NCBI GenBank assembly: GCA_041395905.1
Contig: JAWKZP010000003.1
Location: 186,001-250,000 of the forward strand
Reading direction: 5' to 3'
DNA: 64,000 bases
Source: UBA7803 sp041395905
Lineage (GTDB): Bacteria; Pseudomonadota; Gammaproteobacteria; Pseudomonadales; Azotimanducaceae
Position 1 is the first letter of the stretch; every line of letters begins with the position of its first letter. Position numbers and translations under genes: made by a program. Below, one piece after another: positions 35,448-44,737 of this stretch. The notes below the pieces were generated by a model. The model made no database searches and was not told the origin of the DNA. It saw only the letters and a program-made list of their open reading frames with translations.

Positions 35448-35812
35448 AGCGCACGCCTCGCAACGCCCGCAGACGGTTGCTCTGGCTGCTGTCGCTGGCC
35501 GCTGCGTCGATTGCGTGTGCATCGCAGGCTGACGAGCTGAGGGTCGAGGGACGGGTGGTCAGGGTGGAGCCGCTCACCACGACCCGACCCGTTGCAGAAC
35601 CGGGCGCCACCTGCACGGGCATGCCGCCCCCGGCGGACGACCTGGTCGCGCTGCTGAGCTGGGACCTGCGCAGCGACTGCACGCCGGAGCAGGGCCCCGG
35701 ATCGGTCGCCACCGGCTATCGCGTCTACTACGAGTGGGACGGACGCCTGTACCACCGCGTCATGCGCAAACCACCCGGAGACACCGTCGCGCTGAAGGTT
35801 CGCATCGACTGA
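35444..35812 (+). CDS. Small periplasmic protein, short paralogue of the 29082 product
   Basis: 122 residues with a signal peptide (LLSLAAASIACASQA). VVRVEPLTTTRPV followed by a Cys, and the end GYRVYYEWDGRLYHRVMRKP to LKVRID, align with the N- and C-terminal parts of the glycine-zipper protein (EVLAVTPTRSRAVVSTPV; GYDVTYRYAGQILHKHVAQH), but the glycine zipper itself is absent. It starts in an ATGA overlap with the transglycosylase and closes the cluster. Convergent with ald, 43 bases away. Confidence 0.75.
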   Translation: MKRTPRNARRRLLWLLSLAAASIACASQADELRVEGRVVRVEPLTTTRPVAEPGATCTGMPPPADDLVALLSWDLRSDCTPEQGPGSVATGYRVYYEWDGRLYHRVMRKPPGDTVALKVRID

Positions 35813-35855
35813 TGGCCACCCTGAACGCGGCCCGGCGCTGCGCCGGCAAGCAGGC

Positions 35856-36929
<1,074 letters not shown>

Positions 36930-37020
36930 GCTGCCCTCCTGGATCCGTTTGAGATGCGCACATTCCAGGCACGACGCAGCGCACGCAATACGCAGAACCC
37001 ACGGTGTAAGCCCGCCCGGC

Positions 37021-37208
37021 GGCGCAGCGCGCTGCGGGGCAACGCGATGGTGCCTGCCAGCATCCTCGGTAATCAGGGCGGTGAGAGCCAGCGCGGCCTA
37101 CTCGACGCTCTACGCCGGCGTGGCGCCGATGCCGGGCACACCCATGTCGGCATCGTGCAGGAAATGCTCCCAGCGCGGCACCTGATCCGCGCCGGGAGCC
37201 GTGGTCAC
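37021..37208 (-). pseudogene. Archease relic (two amber codons, 3' half lost)
   Basis: From a possible GTG at 37208 the frame reads PRWEHFLHDADMGVPGIGATPA, the archease N-terminus (WEHFPHDAD and GIGAT motifs), then TAG, SVE, TAG, AALALTALITEDA. Family members have Glu and Gln where the TAG codons stand, so GAG and CAG each changed by one base (37110-37112 and 37098-37100). Beyond about 55 residues the similarity ends, whereas archease has about 140. Archease activates the RNA ligase RtcB; no rtcB is nearby. Unlike the frameshifted genes elsewhere, this looks like genuine decay. Confidence 0.7.
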
Positions 37209-37215
37209 GAGACGT

Positions 37216-37569
37216 TCACTCGGCCTCGTCGTGGTGTTTGACGTTGCCACGCCGCTTGCGGGAATAGTCCTGCAGCTGGCGGCGCGCGGCGTCGAATGCA
37301 TCGCGAACCGCGACGTAAATGTCTTCGTGCGCATGCTTGTCACCCGGATCGCGGGTAACGACGATTTCCCGATCGGGGACGGTGATGTCGATTCTCAGAC
37401 GGTACAGGTTGCCTTTGTTGTGGTGCCGGTGCGGGGCTTCGACGACGACCCTGCAGCTGGTGATGTGGTCACAGAACTCTTCGAGCTTCTGCACCTTGCC
37501 GCGGATGTCCTCTTCCAGCGCGTCGGATTTGTCCACGCCGTGCCAGGCGATCTGTAGTGGTGTCTGCAT
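37216..37569 (-). CDS. Ribosome hibernation-promoting factor family protein (HPF/YfiA)
   Basis: 117 residues with the S30AE fold: LQIAWHGVDKSDALEEDIRG at the start, SCRVVVEAPHRHHNKGNLY in the middle and DIYVAVRDAFDAARRQL before a basic tail. It is the short form, which binds the small ribosomal subunit under starvation. The ATG at 37569 has little spacing to DUF3775 upstream (38 bases). It was not found next to rpoN or pts genes, its usual site in proteobacteria, so this may be a second, non-canonical copy. Confidence 0.88.
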   Translation of the reverse strand: MQTPLQIAWHGVDKSDALEEDIRGKVQKLEEFCDHITSCRVVVEAPHRHHNKGNLYRLRIDITVPDREIVVTRDPGDKHAHEDIYVAVRDAFDAARRQLQDYSRKRRGNVKHHDEAE

Positions 37570-37607
37570 ACTGACTCCATTGCTGCATCGTTGAATCGTT
37601 GTCGCGC

Positions 37608-37997
37608 TCAGTCCTCGTCCTCATACCCGTGAAGGGCGAGCCCCTCCTCCAGGTAGTCGGCGAGCAGCGGGGTTGCGATCAGGTACTGTGCGGTGCGCCG
37701 ATTGTGCTCTTCGCCGGCGCGGCTCAGAGCTTCGGGCCATTCCTCTATTGAGAAATCGCCGCGACCCAGCCACATGAGCGCCACCAGCGAAATCTGCTGG
37801 TCGGGCTCGAGGTCGTCTATGGTGGTGGCCAGCTCCTGGTAGGTGAGATCCTCTTCGTACTCCGCGAGCACCTCTTCTCCCCACTCGTCGATCTCCAGGC
37901 TTTCCGGGGCCTCTGACAGGTCGAGCTCGGTGCTGGTCTGAAACTCCCGAGCCTTGTCGATAATGAACCGCACGATGTCGGGATTGAGCTCTATCAC
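37608..37997 (-). CDS. DUF3775 domain protein
   Basis: 129 residues, acidic and helical, of unknown function: LNPDIVRFIIDKAREFQTST, ELATTIDDLEPDQQISLVAL MWLGRG in outline, and a C-terminal LLADYLEEGLALHG. The GTG at 37997 (VIELNPD) is chosen because AGGAGG lies six bases before it. Same direction as the HPF gene 38 bases downstream. Confidence 0.8.
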   Translation of the reverse strand: MIELNPDIVRFIIDKAREFQTSTELDLSEAPESLEIDEWGEEVLAEYEEDLTYQELATTIDDLEPDQQISLVALMWLGRGDFSIEEWPEALSRAGEEHNRRTAQYLIATPLLADYLEEGLALHGYEDED

Positions 37998-38130
37998 CGT
38001 TCCTCCTGATTGCGGATAGGACCCACGCACAGTAATACAGGATGCGCAGGCCGCCGACTAGGGGGTTTCCACGAACTACGTGACCGGCGTAACGTCTAAG
38101 TAGATCTCACGGTACCCGTGCGCCCATCGC

Positions 38131-39255
38131 ATGGGAAATGCTTCGGCCGAGATCGAGGAAATGGTCCGTATGACTCAGGTCGCGACCTTTGCGGTGGAGC
38201 ATAGCGCCTACCTGGATGCCGACGGCAAGGCACTGCAGCCTTTGCCAGAAGCGCTGGCGCAGCCCGACACGCTGCGCGCTCTGTACCGCTGGATGACACT
38301 GGCCCGCGCTTTCGACGCCAAGGCCATCGAGCTGCAGCGCACCGGGCGGCTCGGCACCTACGCTTCCTGTCTAGGGCAGGAGGCCGCAGGCGTGGGCGTG
38401 GGTTATGCCATGCAGCCGGAGGACGTGCTGCTGCCCTCGTTCCGGGAACAGGCAGTGCAGCTGGTGCGCGGCGTCACCGCCACCGAGCTGCTGCTGTACT
38501 GGGGTGGCGACGAGCGCGGCTCCGACTTTCACGGCCCGCGCCAGGACTTCCCCATCAGCATCACGGTCGGCGGCCACGCGCCCCACGCCGCAGGCGTCGC
38601 TCTGGCATTCAAGCTGCGCGCAGAAGCGCGCGTCGCCGTGTGCGCCATCGGTGACGGCGCCACATCCAAGGGCGACCTGTACGAAGCCATGAACGTGGCC
38701 GGCGCCTGGCAGCTGCCGCTGGTGTTCGTGGTGAACAACAACCAGTGGGCCATTTCCATGCCCCGCGCCGAGCAGAGCGCCGCGCGCACCCTCGCCCAGA
38801 AAGCCATCGCCGCCGGCTTTACCGGCGAGCAGGTGGACGGCAATGACGTCGTTGCCGTCACCGACGTCGTGGGCAAGGCCATCGCCCACGCACGCGCGGG
38901 CGGCGGGCCGCGCCTGGTCGAGTGTCTGACCTACCGACTGAGTGACCACACCACGGTGGACGATGCATCGCGCTATCGCAGCGACGAGGAGGTGAGCCGC
39001 CACTGGCACGAGGACCCCCTCAAACGGCTGCGCCTGTGGCTCGAACGGGAGCACGGCTGGAGCGCAGAGGACGACGATGCCTGCCGGGCCGAGTGCGAGG
39101 CGAGCATCACCGCGGCCGCCGACGCCTATCTCGCAACCCCGCCGCAGGCCCCGGAAAGCCTGTTCGACTATCTCTACGAAACCCTGCCGGACGATCTGCG
39201 GGCTCAGCGCGACGCATTGCTCGCCGAACCCCGGGACGAACACGGTCATGGCTGA
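38131..39255 (+). CDS. Branched-chain 2-oxoacid dehydrogenase E1 component, alpha subunit
   Basis: 374 residues. The thiamine diphosphate motif runs from GDGATSKGDLYEAMNVAGAW near residue 174 to VVNNNQWAIS, the GDG-N(about 26)-NN pattern. RTGRLGTYASCLGQEAAGVG and the phosphorylation-loop-like YRLSDHTTVDDASRYR are typical of BCKDH/PDH alpha subunits of the two-subunit type. The start is uncertain: ATG 38131 has no ribosome site, ATG 38161 and 38170 lie behind GAGG. It overlaps E1 beta by eight bases. Together with E2 and an amino acid dehydrogenase downstream, branched-chain oxoacids are the likely substrates. Confidence 0.9.
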   Translation: MGNASAEIEEMVRMTQVATFAVEHSAYLDADGKALQPLPEALAQPDTLRALYRWMTLARAFDAKAIELQRTGRLGTYASCLGQEAAGVGVGYAMQPEDVLLPSFREQAVQLVRGVTATELLLYWGGDERGSDFHGPRQDFPISITVGGHAPHAAGVALAFKLRAEARVAVCAIGDGATSKGDLYEAMNVAGAWQLPLVFVVNNNQWAISMPRAEQSAARTLAQKAIAAGFTGEQVDGNDVVAVTDVVGKAIAHARAGGGPRLVECLTYRLSDHTTVDDASRYRSDEEVSRHWHEDPLKRLRLWLEREHGWSAEDDDACRAECEASITAAADAYLATPPQAPESLFDYLYETLPDDLRAQRDALLAEPRDEHGHG

Positions 39256-40228
39256 GCACACGCTGCTGGAAGCCGTAAACCTGGCGTTGCGGCGCGCCAT
39301 GGCCGACGACGAGCGGGTGCTCGTGCTCGGAGAGGACGTAGGCGTCGACGGCGGCGTGTTCCGCGCCACGGACGGGCTGCAGCAGGCTTACGGCGCCAAT
39401 CGGGTGCTGGACACGCCCCTGGCGGAAACCGCCATCGCCGGCATCGCCATCGGCCTGGCAGCCCAGGGGTTCCGACCGGTGGCGGAGATACAGTTCATGG
39501 GCTTCATTTACCCCGCGATCGATCAGCTGATCAGCCACGCCTCGCGTTTGCGCACCCGCACCCGCGGCCGCTTGAGCTGCCCGATGGTGCTGCGGGCGCC
39601 CTACGGCGGGGGCGTGCACGCGCCGGAGCACCATTCAGAGAGCACGGAAGCCATGCTGGCGCACATTCCCGGACTGCGCGTGGTGATTCCGTCGTCGCCG
39701 CGGCGTGCCTACGGGCTGCTGCTGGCCGCCATCCAGGACCCCGACCCGGTGGTGTTCCTAGAGCCGAAACGCATCTACCGCGCGTTCCGCGAGGCGCTCG
39801 ATGACGACGGCGTCGCGCTGCCGCTGGATCGTGCGGAGATCCTGCGCGCCGGAACCGACCTGACGATCATCGGCTGGGGCGCGATGCTGCGGGAGTGCCT
39901 GAGCGCCGCGGAGGCGCTCGCGGCTGACGGCGTCAGCGCCGAGGTGATCGACGTCGCCACCTTGAAACCGCTGGACAGTGCCACCCTGCTCGCCTCGGCA
40001 CGCAGAACCGGCCGTGTCCTGATCGTTCACGAAGCAGCACGCACCGCTGGCTACGGTGCCGAGATCGCAGCGCGCATCGCCGAAGAAGCCATGTTCGAGC
40101 TCGAAGCGCCCATCGTTCGCGTCACCGGCTACGACACGGTGATGCCGCTGCCCGGTCTCGAGCAGAAGTACATGCCGAACCGCGCGCGCATCCTCGCAGC
40201 CGCGCACCGGGTGCTCAATCCCTCATGA
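39248..40228 (+). CDS. Branched-chain 2-oxoacid dehydrogenase E1 component, beta subunit
   Basis: 326 residues, the family length. Marks: LGEDVGVDGGVFRATDGL, DTPLAETAIAGIAIGLA with the ThDP-activating Glu, PYGGGVHAPEHHSESTEAML and, C-terminal, HEAARTAGYGAEIAARI. The ATG at 39248 overlaps the end of the alpha gene. It pairs with the alpha subunit to form the E1 heterotetramer that decarboxylates the oxoacid and passes the acyl group to lipoyl-E2. Confidence 0.94.
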   Translation: MAEHTLLEAVNLALRRAMADDERVLVLGEDVGVDGGVFRATDGLQQAYGANRVLDTPLAETAIAGIAIGLAAQGFRPVAEIQFMGFIYPAIDQLISHASRLRTRTRGRLSCPMVLRAPYGGGVHAPEHHSESTEAMLAHIPGLRVVIPSSPRRAYGLLLAAIQDPDPVVFLEPKRIYRAFREALDDDGVALPLDRAEILRAGTDLTIIGWGAMLRECLSAAEALAADGVSAEVIDVATLKPLDSATLLASARRTGRVLIVHEAARTAGYGAEIAARIAEEAMFELEAPIVRVTGYDTVMPLPGLEQKYMPNRARILAAAHRVLNPS

Positions 40229-40244
40229 CAACGCGGCAACGCCC

Positions 40245-41405
40245 ATGAGCGACAACGTGTTTCACCTGCCGGATCTGGGCGAAGGTCTCACCGAAGCGGA
40301 GATCGTCACCTGGCACGTCCGCGCCGGAGATCGGGTGAAGGCCGGGGACCCGCTTGTCACCGTGGAAACCGACAAGGCCGTGGTGGACATTCCCGCGCCA
40401 CGCAGCGCGCAGATCGTCGAATGCCATGGTGCCGAGGGGGACGTCGTCACGGTGGGCGCGCCCCTCGTCACGTTTCAGGGCGGTGCGGCCGACACCGGCG
40501 GCGTGGTGGGCCGGCTCCCGGAAGCCGCCGCGGTCAGCGCGCCCGCCGTAGAACCACCAGCGCCGTCGGCCGGCCAGAGGCAACGCGTCCGCGCGTCCCC
40601 GAAGGCCCGTCAGCGTGCACGCGAACTCGGCGTCGACCTGGCCACCGTGCAGCCTCAGGGCGCCATCATCCAGGCCGAAGACGTGGAGCGGGTGGCGGCG
40701 GCGAGCACTACCCCGGGCACCGCGACCGTCGTAGACGCCGGGAAATCTTCGCGGGACCTTGCCGACACCTCCGGCGCCACGGCGCTGCGCGGGGTCCGAC
40801 GAGCCATGGCCCGACGCATGGCAGACGCGCATCGGCGCGTAGTCCCCGCGCTGGTGACCGACGAAGCCGACATCAGCACCTGGACGGACGCACAGCGCCC
40901 GCTGCCACGCCTGGTGCGTGCCATCGTCGCGGCGAGCGCGGCCGAACCGCTGCTGAATGCCTGGTTCGACGACGCGGCGCTCACCCTAAACCCTCAGACC
41001 GGCGTACAGCTTGGTATCGCCATGGAAACCGACGACGGCCTGTTCGTGCCCGTGCTGCGCGACGCCGAGACGCGCACGCTGACGGAGATCGGCACCGCGG
41101 TGACCGAACTGGAAGCCGCCGTGCGCAGCCGCAGCATTGCGCCCGAGGCGCTGCGCGGCCAGACCATCAGCCTGTCCAACTTCGGTGCCGTGGCCGGACA
41201 GCACGCGCAGATGGTGGTGGTGCCGCCGCAGGTGGCCATCGTCGGCGCGGGGCGGGCGTTCGAGCGTGCCGCCTGGGTCGACGGCGCCGCCCGCGGCCAG
41301 CGTGTTCTGCCCATATCACTGACTTTCGACCACCGTGCGGTGACAGGCGTGGAAGCCTGCCGGTTTCTACTGGCGCTGCTGGACGACCTGCACAGATCCG
41401 ACTGA
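40245..41405 (+). CDS. Dihydrolipoamide acyltransferase E2 component
   Basis: 386 residues in three parts: one lipoyl domain with its lipoylated Lys in VETDKAVVDIPAP near residue 44, a peripheral subunit-binding domain (RASPKARQRARELGVDLATV near 118), and a catalytic domain ending with TFDHRAVTGVEACRFL near 360, which carries the DHRxxxG active site. The ATG is 16 bases after E1 beta. No E3 (lipoamide dehydrogenase) gene is in the window, so E3 must be shared with another complex. Confidence 0.94.
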   Translation: MSDNVFHLPDLGEGLTEAEIVTWHVRAGDRVKAGDPLVTVETDKAVVDIPAPRSAQIVECHGAEGDVVTVGAPLVTFQGGAADTGGVVGRLPEAAAVSAPAVEPPAPSAGQRQRVRASPKARQRARELGVDLATVQPQGAIIQAEDVERVAAASTTPGTATVVDAGKSSRDLADTSGATALRGVRRAMARRMADAHRRVVPALVTDEADISTWTDAQRPLPRLVRAIVAASAAEPLLNAWFDDAALTLNPQTGVQLGIAMETDDGLFVPVLRDAETRTLTEIGTAVTELEAAVRSRSIAPEALRGQTISLSNFGAVAGQHAQMVVVPPQVAIVGAGRAFERAAWVDGAARGQRVLPISLTFDHRAVTGVEACRFLLALLDDLHRSD

Positions 41406-41416
41406 CGAGGAAACCT

Positions 41417-42525
41417 GTGAACCAAGCATTCGAGTACAGCGACGACCTGGGCCCGGAGAAGATCATCGAGATCTACGATCCCGGCACCCGACTGAAGGCC
41501 ATGCTGGTGGTCGACAACGTGGCTGCCGGCCCGTCCATCGGCGGGCTGCGCATGGCGCCCGACGTCACCCGCGAGGAGTGTTTTCGACTGGCCCGTGCCA
41601 TGACCCTGAAGAATGCCATGGCCGCCCTGGCCCATGGCGGCGGCAAGTCGATTCTGGTGGGCGATCCGGCGATGCCCGCCGAGCAGAAGGAGCAGCTGGT
41701 GCGCGCCTTCGCCTATGCGGTGCGCGACGTTCATGACTACATCACCGGCCCCGACATGGGCACCAACGAGCACCTGATGGCCTGCGTGCGCGACGTCAAC
41801 GGCGGGCCGTGGTGGGACTGCCCAGGAGCTGGGCGGAATTCCCTCGACGAGATCGGCGCGACCGGCTACGGACTGAGCGTCGCGCTGGAGGCCGCGCAGG
41901 GATTCTGGCGGATCTCGAGCTCGCGGGCGCCCGCGTCGTGGTGCAGGGTTTCGGATCCGTCGGCCAGCACGCCGCACGCTTTCTCGCCGAGCAGGGTGCA
42001 CGGCTGGTAGGCGTATCCGACAGCCACGGCGCGCGGGTGGCGCCCGACGGCTTCGACCTGGACACGCTGCTGCACTTCAAGGGTGCCGGCGGCCGGGTTG
42101 CGGAATTCGAGCAGGGCGAGGCGATCAAGGCCGACGACCTCATTGCCGTTGCCAGCGACATCTGGATTCCGGCAGCGCGCCCGGACGTGATTCGTGCCGA
42201 CAACGCTGCCCGCATGAACACCCGGGTCGTGGCCCAGGGTGCCAACATCCCGGCGACGGCGGATGCCGAGCGGATGCTGGCCGAGCGCGGCATTCTCGTG
42301 ATTCCGGATTTCGTCGCCAACGCCGGCGGGGTGATCTGCGCGGCAGTCGAGTATCACCAGGGGACGCAATCCCAGGCACTTGCCGCCATCCGCGAGCGAA
42401 TCGATGCCAACGTACGCGAGGTGCTGGAGCGTGCCACTGCAACCAGGGCCATGCCGAGACAGGTGGCGCTGGAAATCGCAAGCGAACGGGTGCGGCGCGC
42501 TATGAGCGTGCGTCGTACCTGGTAG
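41417..42525 (+). pseudogene. Glu/Leu/Phe/Val dehydrogenase family amino acid dehydrogenase (four apparent frameshifts)
   Basis: The first part (GTG 41417 to about 41810) is canonical: FEYSDDLGPEKIIEIYDPGT, GPSIGGLRMAP, the catalytic Lys in AHGGGKSILVGDP and ITGPDMGTNEHL. Between 41810 and 41910 the frame changes four times, and each change is mended by one base: RAVVGLP, RELGGIP, LDEIGATGYGLSVALEAAQGF and ADLELAGARVVVQGFGSVG then follow in order. The NAD domain continues to 42525 (DIWIPAARPDVI, VVAQGANIP, VANAGGVICAAVEYH). It would deaminate leucine or similar amino acids and feed the E1-E2 complex upstream. Likely intact in the organism. Confidence 0.85.
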
Positions 42526-42548
42526 CACGCCGTCTTCTACGACCGCCG

Positions 42549-43262
42549 ATGCTGACCTTCCTGGACCATGCCCAGGTCGCTGTCTTCGCGCTGTTGTTTC
42601 CCGCCGTGGGATTCGTGCTGTACCGGCACACGGCCTCCGGCAGCGCGCGGCTCGACCGCTCGCCACGACTGCCCCGCTACGTCTCCACGATGGGCGCACA
42701 ATGGCTGCTGGCCGGGTCGGCGCTGACTCTGTGGGCAGTATTCGAGCGGCCCTGGAGCGATCTCGGGCTGGCTCTGGACCCAGGCACGGGTCTGGTGATC
42801 GCGGTCGGCGTCGCACTGGCGGCGATCGGCTTGCTGTTCGAGCAGCTGCGCCGGGTACGCAGAGCGTCCGCGGAGCATCTGAGCGACCTGCGACGCCAGC
42901 TGCGCAGCCTGGAGCCGCTGCTGCCGCGCAATCGGCGCGAGCTGCGGGCATTCGACGCGTTGAGCCTCACAGCCGGATTCGTCGAAGAGCTGCTCTGGCG
43001 CGGGTATCTGATCTGGTACCTGCAGCAGCTCGCGCCGTTGTGGCTCGCCGCCGGCGGATCCGTGCTTCTGTTCGGGCTGGCACACGCCTACCAGGGCCCG
43101 GCGGCGGCCGCAAAGACCGGCGCCGTGGCGGCCGTGCTCACGGCGCTGTATCTGATCAGCGGTACGCTGTGGCCGTCGATCGCCCTGCACGCGGCCATCG
43201 ACATGCTGCAGGGCCGCACGGCCTACGAGGTACTGCGCAAGCGCGGCGAGCTGGTGGTGTGA
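42549..43262 (+). CDS. CPBP family intramembrane glutamic endopeptidase
   Basis: 237 residues with about six membrane helices. The Abi/CPBP motif 1 is AGFVEELLWRGYLIWYL (EExxxR) near residue 142, motif 2 is FGLAHAYQG and motif 3 is ALHAAIDM. The family includes prenyl-protein proteases such as Rce1 and bacteriocin-immunity proteins. It starts 23 bases after the dehydrogenase stop; co-transcription is possible but the function seems unrelated. Confidence 0.88.
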   Translation: MLTFLDHAQVAVFALLFPAVGFVLYRHTASGSARLDRSPRLPRYVSTMGAQWLLAGSALTLWAVFERPWSDLGLALDPGTGLVIAVGVALAAIGLLFEQLRRVRRASAEHLSDLRRQLRSLEPLLPRNRRELRAFDALSLTAGFVEELLWRGYLIWYLQQLAPLWLAAGGSVLLFGLAHAYQGPAAAAKTGAVAAVLTALYLISGTLWPSIALHAAIDMLQGRTAYEVLRKRGELVV

Positions 43263-43409
43263 CCCGCCTTGCAAGCCGCGCCGCGGCATCGCCCCCCCCG
43301 GGGAGCATTGCAGCACCGCGCCAAGTACCCTAAGGTCGCTGGACAGGCACTTACGCAGCACCGGGTCAGAGGGGGCCCGACGCCGCATGGCTGAATCGAA
43401 CCACGCGCC

Positions 43410-44096
43410 ATGAGCACTCGCGAGCAGGCAAAACTGCAGCGGCGCGCTGCCATCGTCAGCGCAGCCCGTGCCCTGGTGCGCAACACCGGTGCCGCCGGCT
43501 TCTCCATGCGCCTGCTGGCGGAGAAGGCGGGCGTCAGCGTGGCCACGCCCTACAACCTGTTCGGCTCCAAACAGGCGATCATGCTGGCGCTGCTGGATGC
43601 CGAGTCGGAAGATTTCTGGCAGGCGTTGGCCACCAGCGCCGCCGACGAGATCGACCAGTTCTTCGCCGCCGTTTCCCAGGCGACGGCGCTGTACGCGCGC
43701 GAACCCGATTTCTATCGCGCCCTGCTGCAGGCCGTCTACAACGACGGCGGCAAGGAGTTCCGCTCGGTGTTCGGGCCAGCCCAGCACGCGCGCTGGCGCG
43801 GCATGGTGCGCCAGGCCATCGAAACCGGCGCCCTGATACGCGCCACTCAGGCTGATGCCATGGCGGTGAATCTCAGCAGCCTGTTCTTTTCGAACATTCT
43901 CGAATGGGCGTTCGCCGAACTGACCGTCGAGGAGCTGGAAGCGCGCGTCCACTACGGCTTCGCGCTGTCGCTCTGCGCCATGGCTGCCGACCCCGACCGT
44001 ACCCGGCTGCACAAGCGGGCGCTGAAAGCCCAGACGCGGCTGGCTGCACTGTGGCGGGCGCGTGACACGGATCATGAAGCAGCCTCGGCGGGCTGA
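43410..44096 (+). CDS. TetR/AcrR family transcriptional regulator
   Basis: 228 residues. The N-terminal helix-turn-helix is clear (IVSAARALVRNTGAAGFSMR, LLAEKAGVSVATPYNLFGSK at about 15-55). The C-terminal ligand-binding domain is helical, with a long charged tail. The 147-base gap upstream contains no gene and is GC-rich without a clear promoter. The target is unknown; the DUF899 gene downstream or its own promoter are candidates. Confidence 0.92.
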   Translation: MSTREQAKLQRRAAIVSAARALVRNTGAAGFSMRLLAEKAGVSVATPYNLFGSKQAIMLALLDAESEDFWQALATSAADEIDQFFAAVSQATALYAREPDFYRALLQAVYNDGGKEFRSVFGPAQHARWRGMVRQAIETGALIRATQADAMAVNLSSLFFSNILEWAFAELTVEELEARVHYGFALSLCAMAADPDRTRLHKRALKAQTRLAALWRARDTDHEAASAG

Positions 44097-44206
44097 GCAG
44101 CAGGGGCTGATCCAGGTGCGGCGCAGAGCTGCAGCTCATCTCGAAGGGACCATCGGGGGGTGCGGACAATGCCGCGACAGATTGGCACCGAGCTGGGAGA
44201 CCCCGG

Positions 44207-44695
44207 ATGAAGCATCCACGAATCGCCTCCCGTGACGACTGGCTGCGCGAGCGGCTCACCTTGCTCGAGAAGGAAAAAGCGCTGACCCGGGCACGGGATG
44301 CGGTAAACGCGCAGCGCCGCGAGCTGCCCTGGTCCGTGATCGCCCCATTCAGGGCGCGCATGGGCTGGCGCTTCAACTGGGTGTCTGCCGCATCCTGCAG
44401 CTTCGGGTACGACTACCACGTCGATTACACACCCGCCCAGCTGGCAGCAGGCGAAACGTTCTACAACTACCGGCCCGGTCTCGCCTACGGCGAGCACAGT
44501 CCCGGCATCAGCGTGTTCACACGGGACGCGACGGGGCAGGTGTATCACACCTACTCCTGCTACGCGCGCGGTCTGGACGCGCTCAACGGCACGTACCAGC
44601 TGCTGGATCTGCTGCCGAATGGCCGCGCCGAAGACCGGCTGCCGTCCGCCATGGACTGGGTGAGACTGCACGACGAGTATCCGCCTGCGGACTGA
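44207..44695 (+). CDS. DUF899 family protein with internal deletion
   Basis: 162 residues against the usual 220-250. The N-terminus (SRDDWLRERLTLLEKEKALT, RRELPW) and the C-terminal half (RMGWRFNWVS, YDYHVDYTPAQLAAGETFYN, HTYSCYARGLDALNGTYQLL) are typical of DUF899, a thioredoxin-fold group. Between RRELPW and RMGWRF about 65-70 residues are missing, including the strand and loop where the Cys-containing active-site region (GCxxCS) sits in full-length members. The deletion is in frame, so the gene is translated but probably lacks the redox site. Confidence 0.82.
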   Translation: MKHPRIASRDDWLRERLTLLEKEKALTRARDAVNAQRRELPWSVIAPFRARMGWRFNWVSAASCSFGYDYHVDYTPAQLAAGETFYNYRPGLAYGEHSPGISVFTRDATGQVYHTYSCYARGLDALNGTYQLLDLLPNGRAEDRLPSAMDWVRLHDEYPPAD

Positions 44696-44737
44696 AACCT
44701 CGAACCGAGCGACCCCGGCAACCGGTGCCGCGCCAGG

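Noticed and set aside
37098..37112. Amber codons read as a special amino acid (pyrrolysine-type recoding)
   Set aside because: TAG is used as an ordinary stop elsewhere in the window (paaB, RND permease) and the gene is also truncated, so pseudogenisation is simpler.
38106..38121. Palindrome-like operator before the E1 alpha gene
   Set aside because: The inverted repeat around GGTACC is imperfect and short; no second copy was found to support it.
41809..42525. Independent gene starting at 41809
   Set aside because: It is the NAD-binding half of the amino acid dehydrogenase, out of frame only because of the apparent indels.
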